Source: Oegoconia quadripuncta | Taxonomy: Eukaryota; Arthropoda; Insecta; Lepidoptera; Autostichidae | NCBI GenBank assembly: GCA_949316235.1 | Contig: OX438741.1 | Coordinates: 39,880,067-39,944,066 of the forward strand | Direction of reading: 5' to 3' | DNA length: 64,000 bases | Shown: in pieces, positions 21,590 to 32,800 of the stretch | How positions within the stretch are numbered: the stretch's first letter is position 1 | How the letters are laid out: the number at the start of each line of letters is the position of its first letter | Made by a program: the position numbers and the translations under genes | The notes under the pieces: generated by a model | Databases searched by the model: none | Told to the model about the DNA's origin: nothing | What the model saw: only the letters and a program-made list of their open reading frames with translations

Positions 21590-21903
21590 ACCGCCTCCGT
21601 GGCTCAATGTAAACAACATTGGGTTAACGTTTCGGAGGTCGCGGGTTCGATCCCCAGCGGGGTACATATTTAGTACTCAGTGTTGGTGGTAGGGCATATT
21701 AAATGTCCGCCTGGCTAGCTACCACCATCTCTTCTAAATCTGCCGCCAAACAGCAATGTTAATAGCATTATTGTGTTCCGGTTGTCAGAGATAAGATAGC
21801 CAGTCCGCAAATAAGATGGGGTTTCCGGGTCAGTACGCTACCACCTTCGGCCTGTAATTGAGGTCAAGTGCTAACCCGTTGTGGATAAAAAAAAAAAAAA
21901 AAA
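21590..21903 (+). mobile_element. SINE-A, full length
   Basis: Intact head and B box. The 3' part lacks a short segment before gtaattgaggtcaag. It ends in a long A-run. Confidence 0.88.
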
Positions 21904-24600
21904 CATTTAGTTAAGGTGATAATCGTCTAACAGATGGACATATCTAGCATGCTTATGTGGTACTAATTTTAGTGATCGAAAGCGAGCTATACGGTAAATT
22001 TCTTAGCGATTGAACGCATTTTTTTTATGTGGTACGGCTGCAGGGTCGGTGTTGACCTCTTAAACAATTATGTAAATTCATCGGTATCGTCATCAATTAC
22101 TTTGACCAATGAGAAAGCATCAAATTGCTGAGCAAGCGATGAGCCAACCAATCATATGTCAGATTGTAACCGATAATGATGAATTTATGTAATAGACCCC
22201 CTGATGATGTTAAGTGTCAAGTAGATCAACAGTGAGGGGACTTGTATGTACAGTTCTTATAACTACTACAGTGGATGCTGCAGTTTGATAGTCCGTTAGT
22301 TAGTGTATTATTCTTAGGTAGGATACTGTTCAACAGCATAGTGTGTTCTTCAGGAGGTACATGACCGTAATCCATACCTACACAGTTTAATTGAGAGCGC
22401 CAAATGAACTTCAAGCTACTTCAAAAGGCAAATTACCAAAATGTGGGTAGGTACCAAAACAAAAACTTGCATTCAGTGCTTCATAGCGAAGAATATAACA
22501 TTTCCGACCATTCCTCTACATTCTGGAATATTAGACGCTAATACTGAGATGTGGTAAGGTAAGATAAATTATCAGATACATAATTTAAATAGAAATTCAA
22601 TATAAAAAACAATTCGAAATAAAACTTTACTTACAACGAGACCAATACGTAATATTTGTGCACGCAAATACATACCTCATTTGTTTCTTTTTCTTATAAT
22701 TTGCCGTTGAATTTACACTGAAAACAGAAAACAACACATAAAACTAACTAATGTTTCAATAATTTAGGCTACAGCTTTTTTGTTTGACATTTCGTTCGTT
22801 TCCTTCCCGTTCGCGTTTCATTTGACGCACACAACACAATTTCCTAAACGACGTAATTGAGTTTACGGCTGCGTTCATGCACGCAAGAAAATTAGAAATG
22901 TAAACATATTTCAAGGTTCAGCGAACAAAAGGGTTTCGTTTTCTTGCGATCTCGTTTAGATGGTAGTTAAAGTATTCATGTTGCATTTAATTATATGAAA
23001 CATCATAATTTCGTGGGTATTCTATTGAATGAAAGTGTATTTCTTTTATTGGTTGTTTCCAACGAAGTGCGAAACACAATGTGATCAAACTTGAAATATA
23101 AGAACTGCGTAAATGTAATATGAACCGGGAAAAGACAATGGGCATTTCAAAAGAATTTCACACTCGGATCCAAAGCAAACGACCATTACCTGTTTGAGTC
23201 TTTCAATCAGTGTCACTTTGCAACCATTTACATTGGCAGTATGTTCTTGTAAAACTTACGTTTGATTTACTTGACTTAGAAATATGGGTAAGTTTTAATT
23301 AAATCCCCAGGTGCCTAGCAAAAATATATTTTTTGATACTTTATTGTACAGTCGGCGCCATAATTAATAATACAGGCTTTATTGCACCAAAATACTACAT
23401 ATAACAGAGTACAAACATAGGTCGCGTACAAAGGCGGACTAATCTCTTTATTAGATCTTTTCCCTCAACCTAATCGTTGAAATAGGAAACGGAATTTTAC
23501 TTACATTTATTTATTTTACATATTTAATAGTAGTATGCTGGTTAATATGTACCATCAGAGAACTGCGGTTAGTATAGCTTGAATAGGCATCATGCTAGCA
23601 TTCATCATGACATACAGCCTTGTAACTATGACGCCGACATAAATATACCCACACCTAATTTAAATCTACAAGGACAAAACTTAACATATGCAAAAGGCCA
23701 GCTTATTAATTAATATCTAAACCATACTTAAAAAATATATTTGAATCTCAGAGATTTTTAAAATTACTTTAGTAATCAAAATACTTATAAAATGAAATTA
23801 CAATTCACATTAATACATAACCAGAGTCAATTCTATTCAGAGAGATTCAAAAATTATGAATTGAAACCATACAAACACCCCCGACAACACTGATTGAACA
23901 AATGATTATATCGTCCAAGTATACTGTATCTTCAGGTTTCATTTTAAATATAAAACATTTCAACATTTAAAAAACCCTCGAAAGACTATGATATCATGAA
24001 AAATCAAATGAAAAACTATATTTTAAGCTAAATGTCTTCGAAACGGCTTAACCGATTTTCATCAAACATGGCTAAGAATCTATCCCTTTATTATATTTCA
24101 TATAAAAAATCGCAGTCAGAGCGGACCACGCATTATTAAGATAACATTGCACAAATACATTCGCATACAACGTCATCAACGAGATAACACCTGCCGTCGT
24201 CGGCGGCTAACATCAAAATATTATTTTTGTTTGTACAGAAAGTACTGAAAAATATATGTTCTTGTATGGATTCCGTATATTTTTAGATTGTAAATGGTAA
24301 TGTAGATAGATAGTAACTATGAAACCACGTTTTGGTTTCAGCAATAACGTAAGCTGGCGATTGTTGAAATCTCTCGCGGAAACTCACTTTAATTTACAAA
24401 ATATTTTATCAATTCCCACGTTTAAAAGTGTCCTCTATATCTTGTTTTCTAAATATTTAACTATTCAAAACGTATTTCTGTCGTGTAACAATACGATTTC
24501 ATTCAGTTGCCAATTAGAGGTTCAACTGAAAAGTTGAAACTCTGAAATATTAACAGCAGAATTTAAAAAGTCAAAATTTAGCTAAATTGTTACAGGTGGC
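21904..24600. other. intergenic region, no confident gene
   Basis: No family-level protein signal was seen. A CpG-richer, repeat-poor patch at about 22780-22900 (ttcccgttcgcgtttcattt) could be the promoter or 5' UTR of the leftward BNIP2-type gene. A 62-codon leftward frame at 22226-22414 might hold a first coding exon, but I could not join it in phase. The rest is AT-rich and unremarkable. Confidence 0.4.
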
Positions 24601-24615
24601 ATTGTTACTGTTAGA

Positions 24616-26683
24616 ATGCAGTTCGGTGTGCTGATATTCTTGGTGTATCTAGTGCTGCCGGCTATATTTGCTGAAGATGTTAGTTGTAAGTACAATAATT
24701 ATAAATAAAATCATGTTATTTCTACACTCAGCGCATGTTTTTTAAATTCAATGGAAATTTTGCTGTCTCTAATAACTTAATTACATGAATATCGCTTCTC
24801 TGCAACATCGAATCAAACTCCATTTTCTCTCTTTTCAATTTAAGAGCTATGCTCTTGTCGATGGAGTCCTTTCCACATTTCTCTGCATTCCGCCTTTGAA
24901 TTCCATTTTAATAGTTTAAAAATAATATATGATTCATTCTAGTATCATTTAAATTATAATGTGGAATCTTCATGGATATTCATCTCTTTGTCCTAATATA
25001 ATAACCATTACTATAATATTGCACAATTATTCTGAGATACTGATAGAAGACACCGTTAAATGAGTAATTATATTATAAATAAATAAAAATATTACAATAA
25101 CAGAGTAGAAACAATAGGTCACGTATCAGGTAATTATGCACATATTCTATTGCAGACCAAGCTTGTGTGGACAAATACTCAAGGAAAGGTTATCAACCAT
25201 GGCAGGAATGGTCAGATCATTACACATGCCACCGATACAGATGCGAGATACGTGATGGAAAATACTTTATTGCTGCTGTTGGGTACGTTTGATTGAAAAT
25301 AATAAATGGAAAAAGTCAATAATTCATTATGATTTCTTATACCATTTTGAAACTTTTAGCTGTCGAAAACCAAAAATTCCAGAGAACGCGCTCGAATGTC
25401 ATGAGTATATAGAAGATGAAAACGTTGGTAAGTGATTTTATTAAATCGTACTAGGTATATATTATGAAATATAATGCCCACATTTAATATTTTGATTAAT
25501 GGTGTATGACACAAATGATATGAAAAGGTCCCTATTTACAGACGGACGGGGGCATCTCATAAATAATGTTGTCAATAGAATTTTTCATTGTAATATTATT
25601 ATTGATCGTAGTGGAATAATTGAAGGACTTATATCAATAATAAATCATTTTGAAATCGTAAATGAAGTGTTGTTATAATTTTAGAATTTCCAACCTGCTG
25701 TGCCCGTCTGAGATGCGTTGTTGAGGTCAACGGGGAAAGAATTGTTCAAACTAGAGGGCAGCCTGGAGAACTCTTCCCTGACAAGTAAGATTAGTTACAT
25801 ATTTCAGCAAGTTTCAGAGAGTGATAAAATTTTATTTAAAATCTAGCTTAGACCATTGCATCAGTCAATTTATGTAGGAGGCGTTTGTTGAGCAGTGGAT
25901 GTCCTGTTGTTGATATGATGATGATGATGATAGATCATTGTGTTACTATTTCTAATTTAATTACTATTGTTAATGTTTCTTTGAATTAATGAAGTATATT
26001 ATTTTTTTAGACCTTGGAAGGGCCAGCAAAATGAACCCAACCCCGCGGTAGTGGGCATGGGCGCCATCCAACAGAACTCTGTTGGTGGCGAACCTCAAGC
26101 CCAACCCGCTCCTGGGATCTTCAATAGCAGAGGAGCAGGCAAGCGTAATAAGGTATTACTACCCATTGATTAGGTCGATACCTTTTTGATCAAGATCACT
26201 GGGTAATAATATCTATGAACTTTGATCACCCATTTAGACTATATAGCACTATCTCCCATGTTCAAACACCTAATGAACTTCGTTATCCTTTCTATTACTA
26301 TGGTTTTCCATCACTGGAATATAACCCTTGTTGCATTAACTTAATTTCTTAATTTCTCTGTCTCTAGTGTAAGAATTGATAAAAATAAGTAGTTAAACGT
26401 CATAATTTTATTAATATAGCCAACGATATTCCCGACAGCGGATGGCAGCGATATTAATGGACGTCGGTATGTAGACCCATATCCAAGTCAGCAAATGCAA
26501 GAATCGCCGCGTAAAAAGAGATCAACAATGTATCCTTTATTTGACAGAGGCTTAATGTCAGAAACTGCAGGTTATCGACCACACCAGGTTAAAAAAATAC
26601 ACGGATATTCCCCTGAAAGATATACTTCTTATTTCTCTAGTAGTGTAAAAAGCTTGTCTAATCCGAAGTTGCATTTCAATTAA
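24616..26683 (+). CDS. secreted SVWC (single von Willebrand factor C) domain protein
   Basis: Six coding exons join in phase: 24616-24685, 25156-25282, 25360-25427, 25685-25784, 26011-26152 and 26420-26683 (TAA). The product is 256 residues. Residues 1-19 form a signal peptide (hydrophobic core, ending IFA). The domain has eight Cys at 27, 48, 53, 67, 79, 93, 94 and 99, the SVWC pattern of arthropod Vago-like proteins, which are secreted and often induced by infection or nutrition. The tail from about residue 120 is unusually long for the family and holds GKR (165-167), GRR (183-185) and RKKR (200-203), which look like convertase and amidation sites. A likely poly(A) signal is at 27389-27394. 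The exact ligand or role is unknown. Confidence 0.9.
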
Positions 26684-27388
26684 TTACAAGCGAAATGAAA
26701 CCATTGTAATTTTGAATATTTGATAAGTTTTCCATCAATTTGATGTAGTAAGTACTATAATGGACCAGTAAGACATGAGGATTGACAATCGCCATATTGG
26801 AAATCGTACCTCGGAAGATCTAAAAATCTATTAAAAGAAATACGCAAAGCAGTCTTGACAAATTAAGATTAATTTCTTCATAAGTGTACTATAATTTGTA
26901 TATTAATATAGGTATTTATTGAAATCAATAGTAATTTTAATCTATTTATTTCCAGGCTATGAATCAGCGCCATCTAGTTTAAGTGGATTTTGAGATATTC
27001 TGAGGTACGGTTTCTAGTATAGCGAGTGTCAGTCCTCTTGTTTTATTAGTGCAACTCAAAGGTACTATTAAAGAAAATTTGATGAAAATTATTTCTCTGT
27101 GTAATTTATTTCTGAGCGAAATATAAATTTTGGCTCAAATTGAACGTCACTTTCCACTTGAGGCACTAGCAGAATTATCAGTGTTGTAAGCACGTTCAGC
27201 GTTTGCAGCGTTAGCTGACCCAGCAAGCCCAAACTCAAACTCAAATCATTTATTGCATTCCTTATGTTTTGTTGTGATGACATTATAGTGCCCTTTCACT
27301 GCTACAATTATATTGTGCATTATTCTAAGATTTCTTCCTGTATAATAATAATTATATTTATGGTTCTGTACAATGTATTGTGGCATTG

Positions 27389-27394
27389 AATAAA
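27389..27394 (+). promoter_or_regulatory. candidate poly(A) signal of the SVWC gene
   Basis: AATAAA about 700 bases after the stop codon. A weaker ATTAAA at 26830-26835 lies closer, so the real end is uncertain. Confidence 0.4.
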
Positions 27395-27819
27395 AAGTTT
27401 CTATGTCTATGTCTAAAATTTAATTGTGTAAAACGCGTAGATTACATCTGTCAAATAATAAGACTTGGTAAAGTATTGATTTATAATGGAAAATCTTTCA
27501 TTAATCTTTTATTACACTGACTGACATCTTTTAATACATGTCCAAAATTATGTTCGTGTTTTAGCAAAAGTTTACGTAATAATTATAATATACCACGGTT
27601 AAAATTAATTATATTTGTTTGTATTAGCACTACTCCAGTGCCCAATTAATTAGCTGAACAAAATTATTGTTTAGTATATTTTTATGACTTATATTTTTGG
27701 ATTGTAACATTATAGTTAACAAGCTGTAATAATTATAGACTGTTTTAGAAAAAGGTTTGGCATATTAGGTAGGGAATAAATTTTTCGAGTTCTAATAGAT
27801 TTTTATAAATTGTACCACC

Positions 27820-28065
27820 ACCATAAGAAACCAACATCGTGGCTCTATATAAGCAGCATAAAGTCTACAAAACGGAGGCATGGATTCGATTACTAGTGGG
27901 CCACATGTTTAGAACTCGGTTTGGTTAATGGTATTTTTAAATATTCTTCTGGCCAGCTACCAACAACTTATCCAAGATTCTGTATGAGAGCGCAACCATT
28001 AACAGCCTCTTCTGCACAGAGTTGTGAATGAGGTCAAGCGCTAACAAGTTGTACGTTAAAATATA
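27820..28065 (+). mobile_element. old SINE-A copy
   Basis: Head (atcgtggctctatataagca), a mutated B box (ggattcgattact) and body pieces are recognisable but heavily diverged. This is the oldest-looking copy in the window. Confidence 0.6.
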
Positions 28066-29180
28066 AAAGTTTTTGTCGATTTAAACGCTCTATAAATTCA
28101 TAGTAATAATTAATATGAAAAAATCTTTAGAAATACAAATTTTATTTTGTCACAATTAACTTCTATTTCATTTACTTAAACAATATTTTTTTTTAGGCAG
28201 GCTAATATTACAGCCGGTATATTATTTATTAAAGATTTACCTAAACAAATTGTAATCATTTTGTTATTAAACATAAAGTATTGTTGGTATGTACTGATTT
28301 ACAGTCAATGCAAGGCTATGGGTTCTGTTTGTGATTTTTGGTTTTAAAAACTTTGTTATTGTTAAATCTATATTATTATTTGTTAGATAAAATTGGTTTC
28401 ATAGTGTTTATGTAATATTGTTTGTTAACTAAATAAATTGACTTACGGAACCATTACATCTTTAATTAATAAATCAATAGAACGCAACAATAAAAATAAA
28501 TCCGCTTTTATTGCAAACAACTAAGCGCGAATGAATTATACACTGAGGAGCACAGCATTTATTAAACAGGAATGCGAAGAGCAAATCAGCAAATAGCAAT
28601 GGGCAGAATAGGCAATGTATCGATTTTCGTGTTAATAAGAGTATTTTTTTACTATTAGAGTATTGACTTGTTCTAAAATTAAATCGATGAGATTTTGTGA
28701 AATGTTTCCTTGAGTGATTTTAATTTTATTCAAATTCTAATTCGTTTCAAATTCTATTTCATTTCAAATTATTTTTTTCCATTTGGAAAAAGGCGCATGG
28801 TCAATATTATCATACATGTCTACTAATAGGAAGAACAGAACTTATCTTTTTATCAAACTAGGCTGTATAGGCTCGGATAAGGATTGGAGAATAAACAAAA
28901 AAAAAAGACTGTCAAAGAAGTGTTTCCACTTAAGCGTTCTTGCTTTGCCATATTCTTCAAATATATATTGTGAAATCTATATTCAATCACTGATGTAGGG
29001 CGTTCCATTCATATTTTATTATCACTGTTTATACAGCACACAAATTATGAAACGATATTAATTAGATAGCTACAGTAAACCACTACCACATAATTAATAT
29101 AGTACTCCACTGCGCCTCCCGCTTGCATAAAAAAGAGGTGGTATCCCTCAAAGTGGTAACACTTAAAGTAAATTCAACAT
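28066..29180. other. intergenic AT-rich region
   Basis: No gene or clear repeat was seen apart from a short M2-like piece near 28160-28195. A 71-codon rightward frame at 28783-28998 has no recognisable features and is probably chance. Confidence 0.5.
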
Positions 29181-29181
29181 G

Positions 29182-29578
29182 GGGCTTTTTGGCGGGAACT
29201 CGGCGAGTGAAGTAGCATGTTTCTTTATAATTCTTATAATTTGTGCATTCTAACTTTTGAAGCTTAATAATGGCAGAATATTGTGCAGCAAACGTTAGTG
29301 ATGGTGTGCAAGTGAAGGGAAGTGTAAATTAAAGTGCGTAACGGAGCTTTCGGGTTCCCACAAGAAGCCGCCAAAATCTTTTGTAAAGCATTCTGCCACT
29401 TTACTGAAGAATGACTTGACCGTGACTAGACTCTGTATACGCCAAGTATACGACGAATTACTTGTTTTGACTGAGACTGACTTACAAACTGAAGAAATAA
29501 GAGAAATGAGACATGGCTGTTATGGGCTAGATCCCTTTGCCTTCTCGTAAAGCAGAGAATGAAACAAAAAAAAAAAAA
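29182..29578 (+). other. poly(A)-ended segment, possible retrocopy or 5' UTR region
   Basis: A more CG-containing stretch ends in a run of about 17 A after agcagagaatgaaac. Broken frames (near GFPQEAAKIFCKAF) suggest decayed coding sequence. It lies 270-660 bases upstream of the ATF-2 start, so part of it may instead be the ATF-2 5' UTR or promoter. I cannot decide. Confidence 0.35.
29186..29198 (+). promoter_or_regulatory. E2F-like site
   Basis: The sequence tttttggcgggaa matches the classic E2F consensus (TTTSSCGC with the GGGAA flank). It lies about 650 bases upstream of the ATF-2 start codon, in a locally CG-rich patch. Confidence 0.35.
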
Positions 29579-29842
29579 AAAATCAACAACATGATAGACA
29601 GCACGATAGTGTTTTTCAAAGAGAATATTATGTTTTGAATTTGTTAACTTTTAATTCGCGAAGTAGAACTTAATGATTAATGTTACCAACATATAAAGTG
29701 TATAATCTATTACAATAACCTGAGTGAAAAAGAACAATGGTGGCAAAGAAAACTTTCGTTAAATTATCTACCTTTCACTTGAGATAAAACAGCCCTGGAA
29801 TTTTAATTCGACATTTACCTGCGCTTTCTAAGTACTGTAACC

Positions 29843-32800
29843 ATGGTGGAACCAGAGAAACCGTTCGCTTGCACCCTTCCCGACTGCGGTATGACCTTCA
29901 CTAACGAGGATCACCTCCATGTCCACACAAAGAAACACGACATGGTGTTGCAGCTAGGACTTGAGCAAAAAGCCGCTTTTGTTGGTAAGAAACTGAAAAA
30001 TCTCTTCAATTTACATTCACTTGAGTATAATTTGATCTGAAAAGTTGTTTGAGAACAAAGTCTGAAATCATACAGACTATTAATCCAGAATTGTGACTAT
30101 TTTTTGCTAATAAACCATCTTGGATATAGGCACATCATCATCTGCTGTTTACCTAATAATATATAATAATAACATTATGAGTTTATGCATAGGATGAATA
30201 ATAAAGGTAGCCTGACGGCTCACTGTGGGTGTGTCCTGCCGATCCTCATCAATGGTGCCGAAATGTAGATGTGGGGTGGTTGGTGATGTGTGCGTAATTA
30301 TAATGCTATTACATCTGACTCCATAAAGTTAATACTATGATGATATAGGTTCCGGAGCTAAGCTCAAACGGAAAAGGAAAACGTGTTGTAACGGCGGCAG
30401 ACATAGAATTACTGTCTAGAGGAGAATGCTTCCCCTAAACACTAAACTCTACCATCTGGGATTGCCCATGCTGAAGGCGTAAGAATAGTCTTGTCCGACA
30501 AAATTCAATTAACCTAAGTTGAAGGTGTAGGTAAGCAAATAACGAGAGTAAAGTGGACATAAGCGGGACACAGGATACGGGATGACGGATAGTGGACCAA
30601 GGCAGTCACAGAGTGGTGGGCAAGAGGAGCGACAATGCCAGTGGGCAACCTGCTGGTCCAATAACATACAGTTGGCGGGATCTCATTGGATAAGACAGCT
30701 CATGTTTTCAGACTTTGTTCTTTTTCAAAATTCTCAAGTCTATTCACTGATAGCCCTACAGGTGCTCATTTTGTATCTTACAATATAAAACAATTTGAAC
30801 CTGTTCAGCTGACCAGACTCCAACACCTACACGCTTCATCAGGAACTGCGAAGAGGTTGGGCTGTTCCAGGACCTGCAGAATGTGAACCCATTCGACGAG
30901 GGATTCAAGCGGGCTATGGAGACAAAGTAAGTAGTCCTGGAAACACTTCACACTAGAATTTGTTATATTTGCACAATACTTTCACAATTAATGATGTAAC
31001 AAATTGATCCTTTTGTATATATTAAAAAGACCTCCCTTTGAGTTACTTGATTGTTCTTTTCTTTCGTTCCTTTCGATCAGGCAACAGCTTAAGCTGTAAA
31101 TACTGACTGTTGTATCCTGTGGATAATGAATTTTATGCCTTGATAAATTTAAAAATGAATCACCAACCTCCCATTGCTCCGGTCCTGTCTGATGGATATT
31201 TGTGAACCGCAACCATACTTAGAAACTGACATCAACGCACATCTGTCAACACAAGTATTTGTCCTACTACTCCCCTACCTTAGCCCGTGACAGACAGTGT
31301 TACGTCGGCAACCTTCGTACCCGGCGCTACAGCTTCCTTCCCGAGGCGAAATTCGGCATCTCAGCGTCTCCTAGAGACCACCTTCTATCTTATCTTCATC
31401 CGCGACCACGACATCTACGCGCGCGTTTCGTGCATATCATCTCCACACCAACTTGAAGACTTCGACCCTACCGCCGCCGTTAAGAACCAGTATAACCACG
31501 AAGTATACTAAGCAGGTCAGTCACAGGCTTTTCATTTTCTTATTATCTTTCTCCAACATTTCCTGGTCCTTCGACCCGGATTCCTCATCTTTATTTATGT
31601 ATTTATCGCATCACACATAATCTTACACCTCCTTAGTTTCATTCATTGGGAGAAAATCAATCACACATAGGAATGTATTTAATTATGGCGTCGAAGATAA
31701 ATTGTAACTTCCACTGCTTACTGAAAATCTATAATCCAATGTCTACAGGCATGGGATCCTGTCCCTGGAGAGTGTCATCGCAGCGTCAGCCTCCGATGAT
31801 GTCCTCCACACCCCCCAAATGGTGTTCCCCCTCATAGATTCCGGGGATTCCACGCTTTTCAGCGCTAACAATCAAAGAAACATTATTATCAGCAGGTACG
31901 ACTTCTTACATTTATAAAAAAAATTAGTGTCCCGGTTGGTTTCTAGGGCAGGGAGTGGATAGTGACTGTCAGCGAAACCAACGGTTGTGGGTTCCTATCC
32001 CGCGAGGGGCAAATATTTGTGTGATGAATACGAACATTTATTTCCGAGTCATGAATCTTTATATAAATATTTTTGTATCCATTATCTAGAATTCATAGTG
32101 CAAGCTTTGATTAGTGTGGGACTAGATGATTGATGTAAGTGTCCGAAATATTTATTTAAAGCCACCATCAATCAAACTATACTAAACATGTACTCCGTTG
32201 AGAATTGAACCAGCAACCTCCAATTCGTAAAGCTGGATTTTTACATTTAGCCAAGGAGACTGTTAAATGATGAATTATTATGAAGTGAAATATCAAGAAG
32301 GAGTAGAAGATCTTTTGGAGAAGATGCCTATACCCAGCAGTGTGATGTCGACTTTGATTGGTCGATTGGATTGGTTGAAGTATCAATATTTCACTCAAAG
32401 TAGGTTATAATAATTCCTTAATGTAAGTTATGCTATAACCTAGGGCCTATTTTACAGATCTTCAAGTGATGAATCTGGAACAATTAAAGAATATGAAACA
32501 ACAACTATATCTAAATTGACAAACGAAGTGACCACTATAAGTCGAATAGTTAACAAAGATATTCTAGATAAAATAACCACAACCGAAGAAGTTAAAATAA
32601 CAGATGTTCATAGTAAGGATAGTGTTGTTCACGAAACAGTGTATAAGGATAATGTGATAAAAATTCATAGCAATGTCGAAATACGTAAAGACGCTAACAC
32701 TGAAAATGATACAAATGCTCCAATTATAATATTTAAAGATTCAACCGGTAAAGATAATAGTGCAAGTAAAGATATTTTGTTAAATGATAACAAGTTGCAA

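Noticed and set aside
31240..31515. Additional ATF-2 exon
   Set aside because: Exons 30809-30926 and 31749-31895 join in phase directly, and none of the frames here has suitable splice sites in the needed phase.
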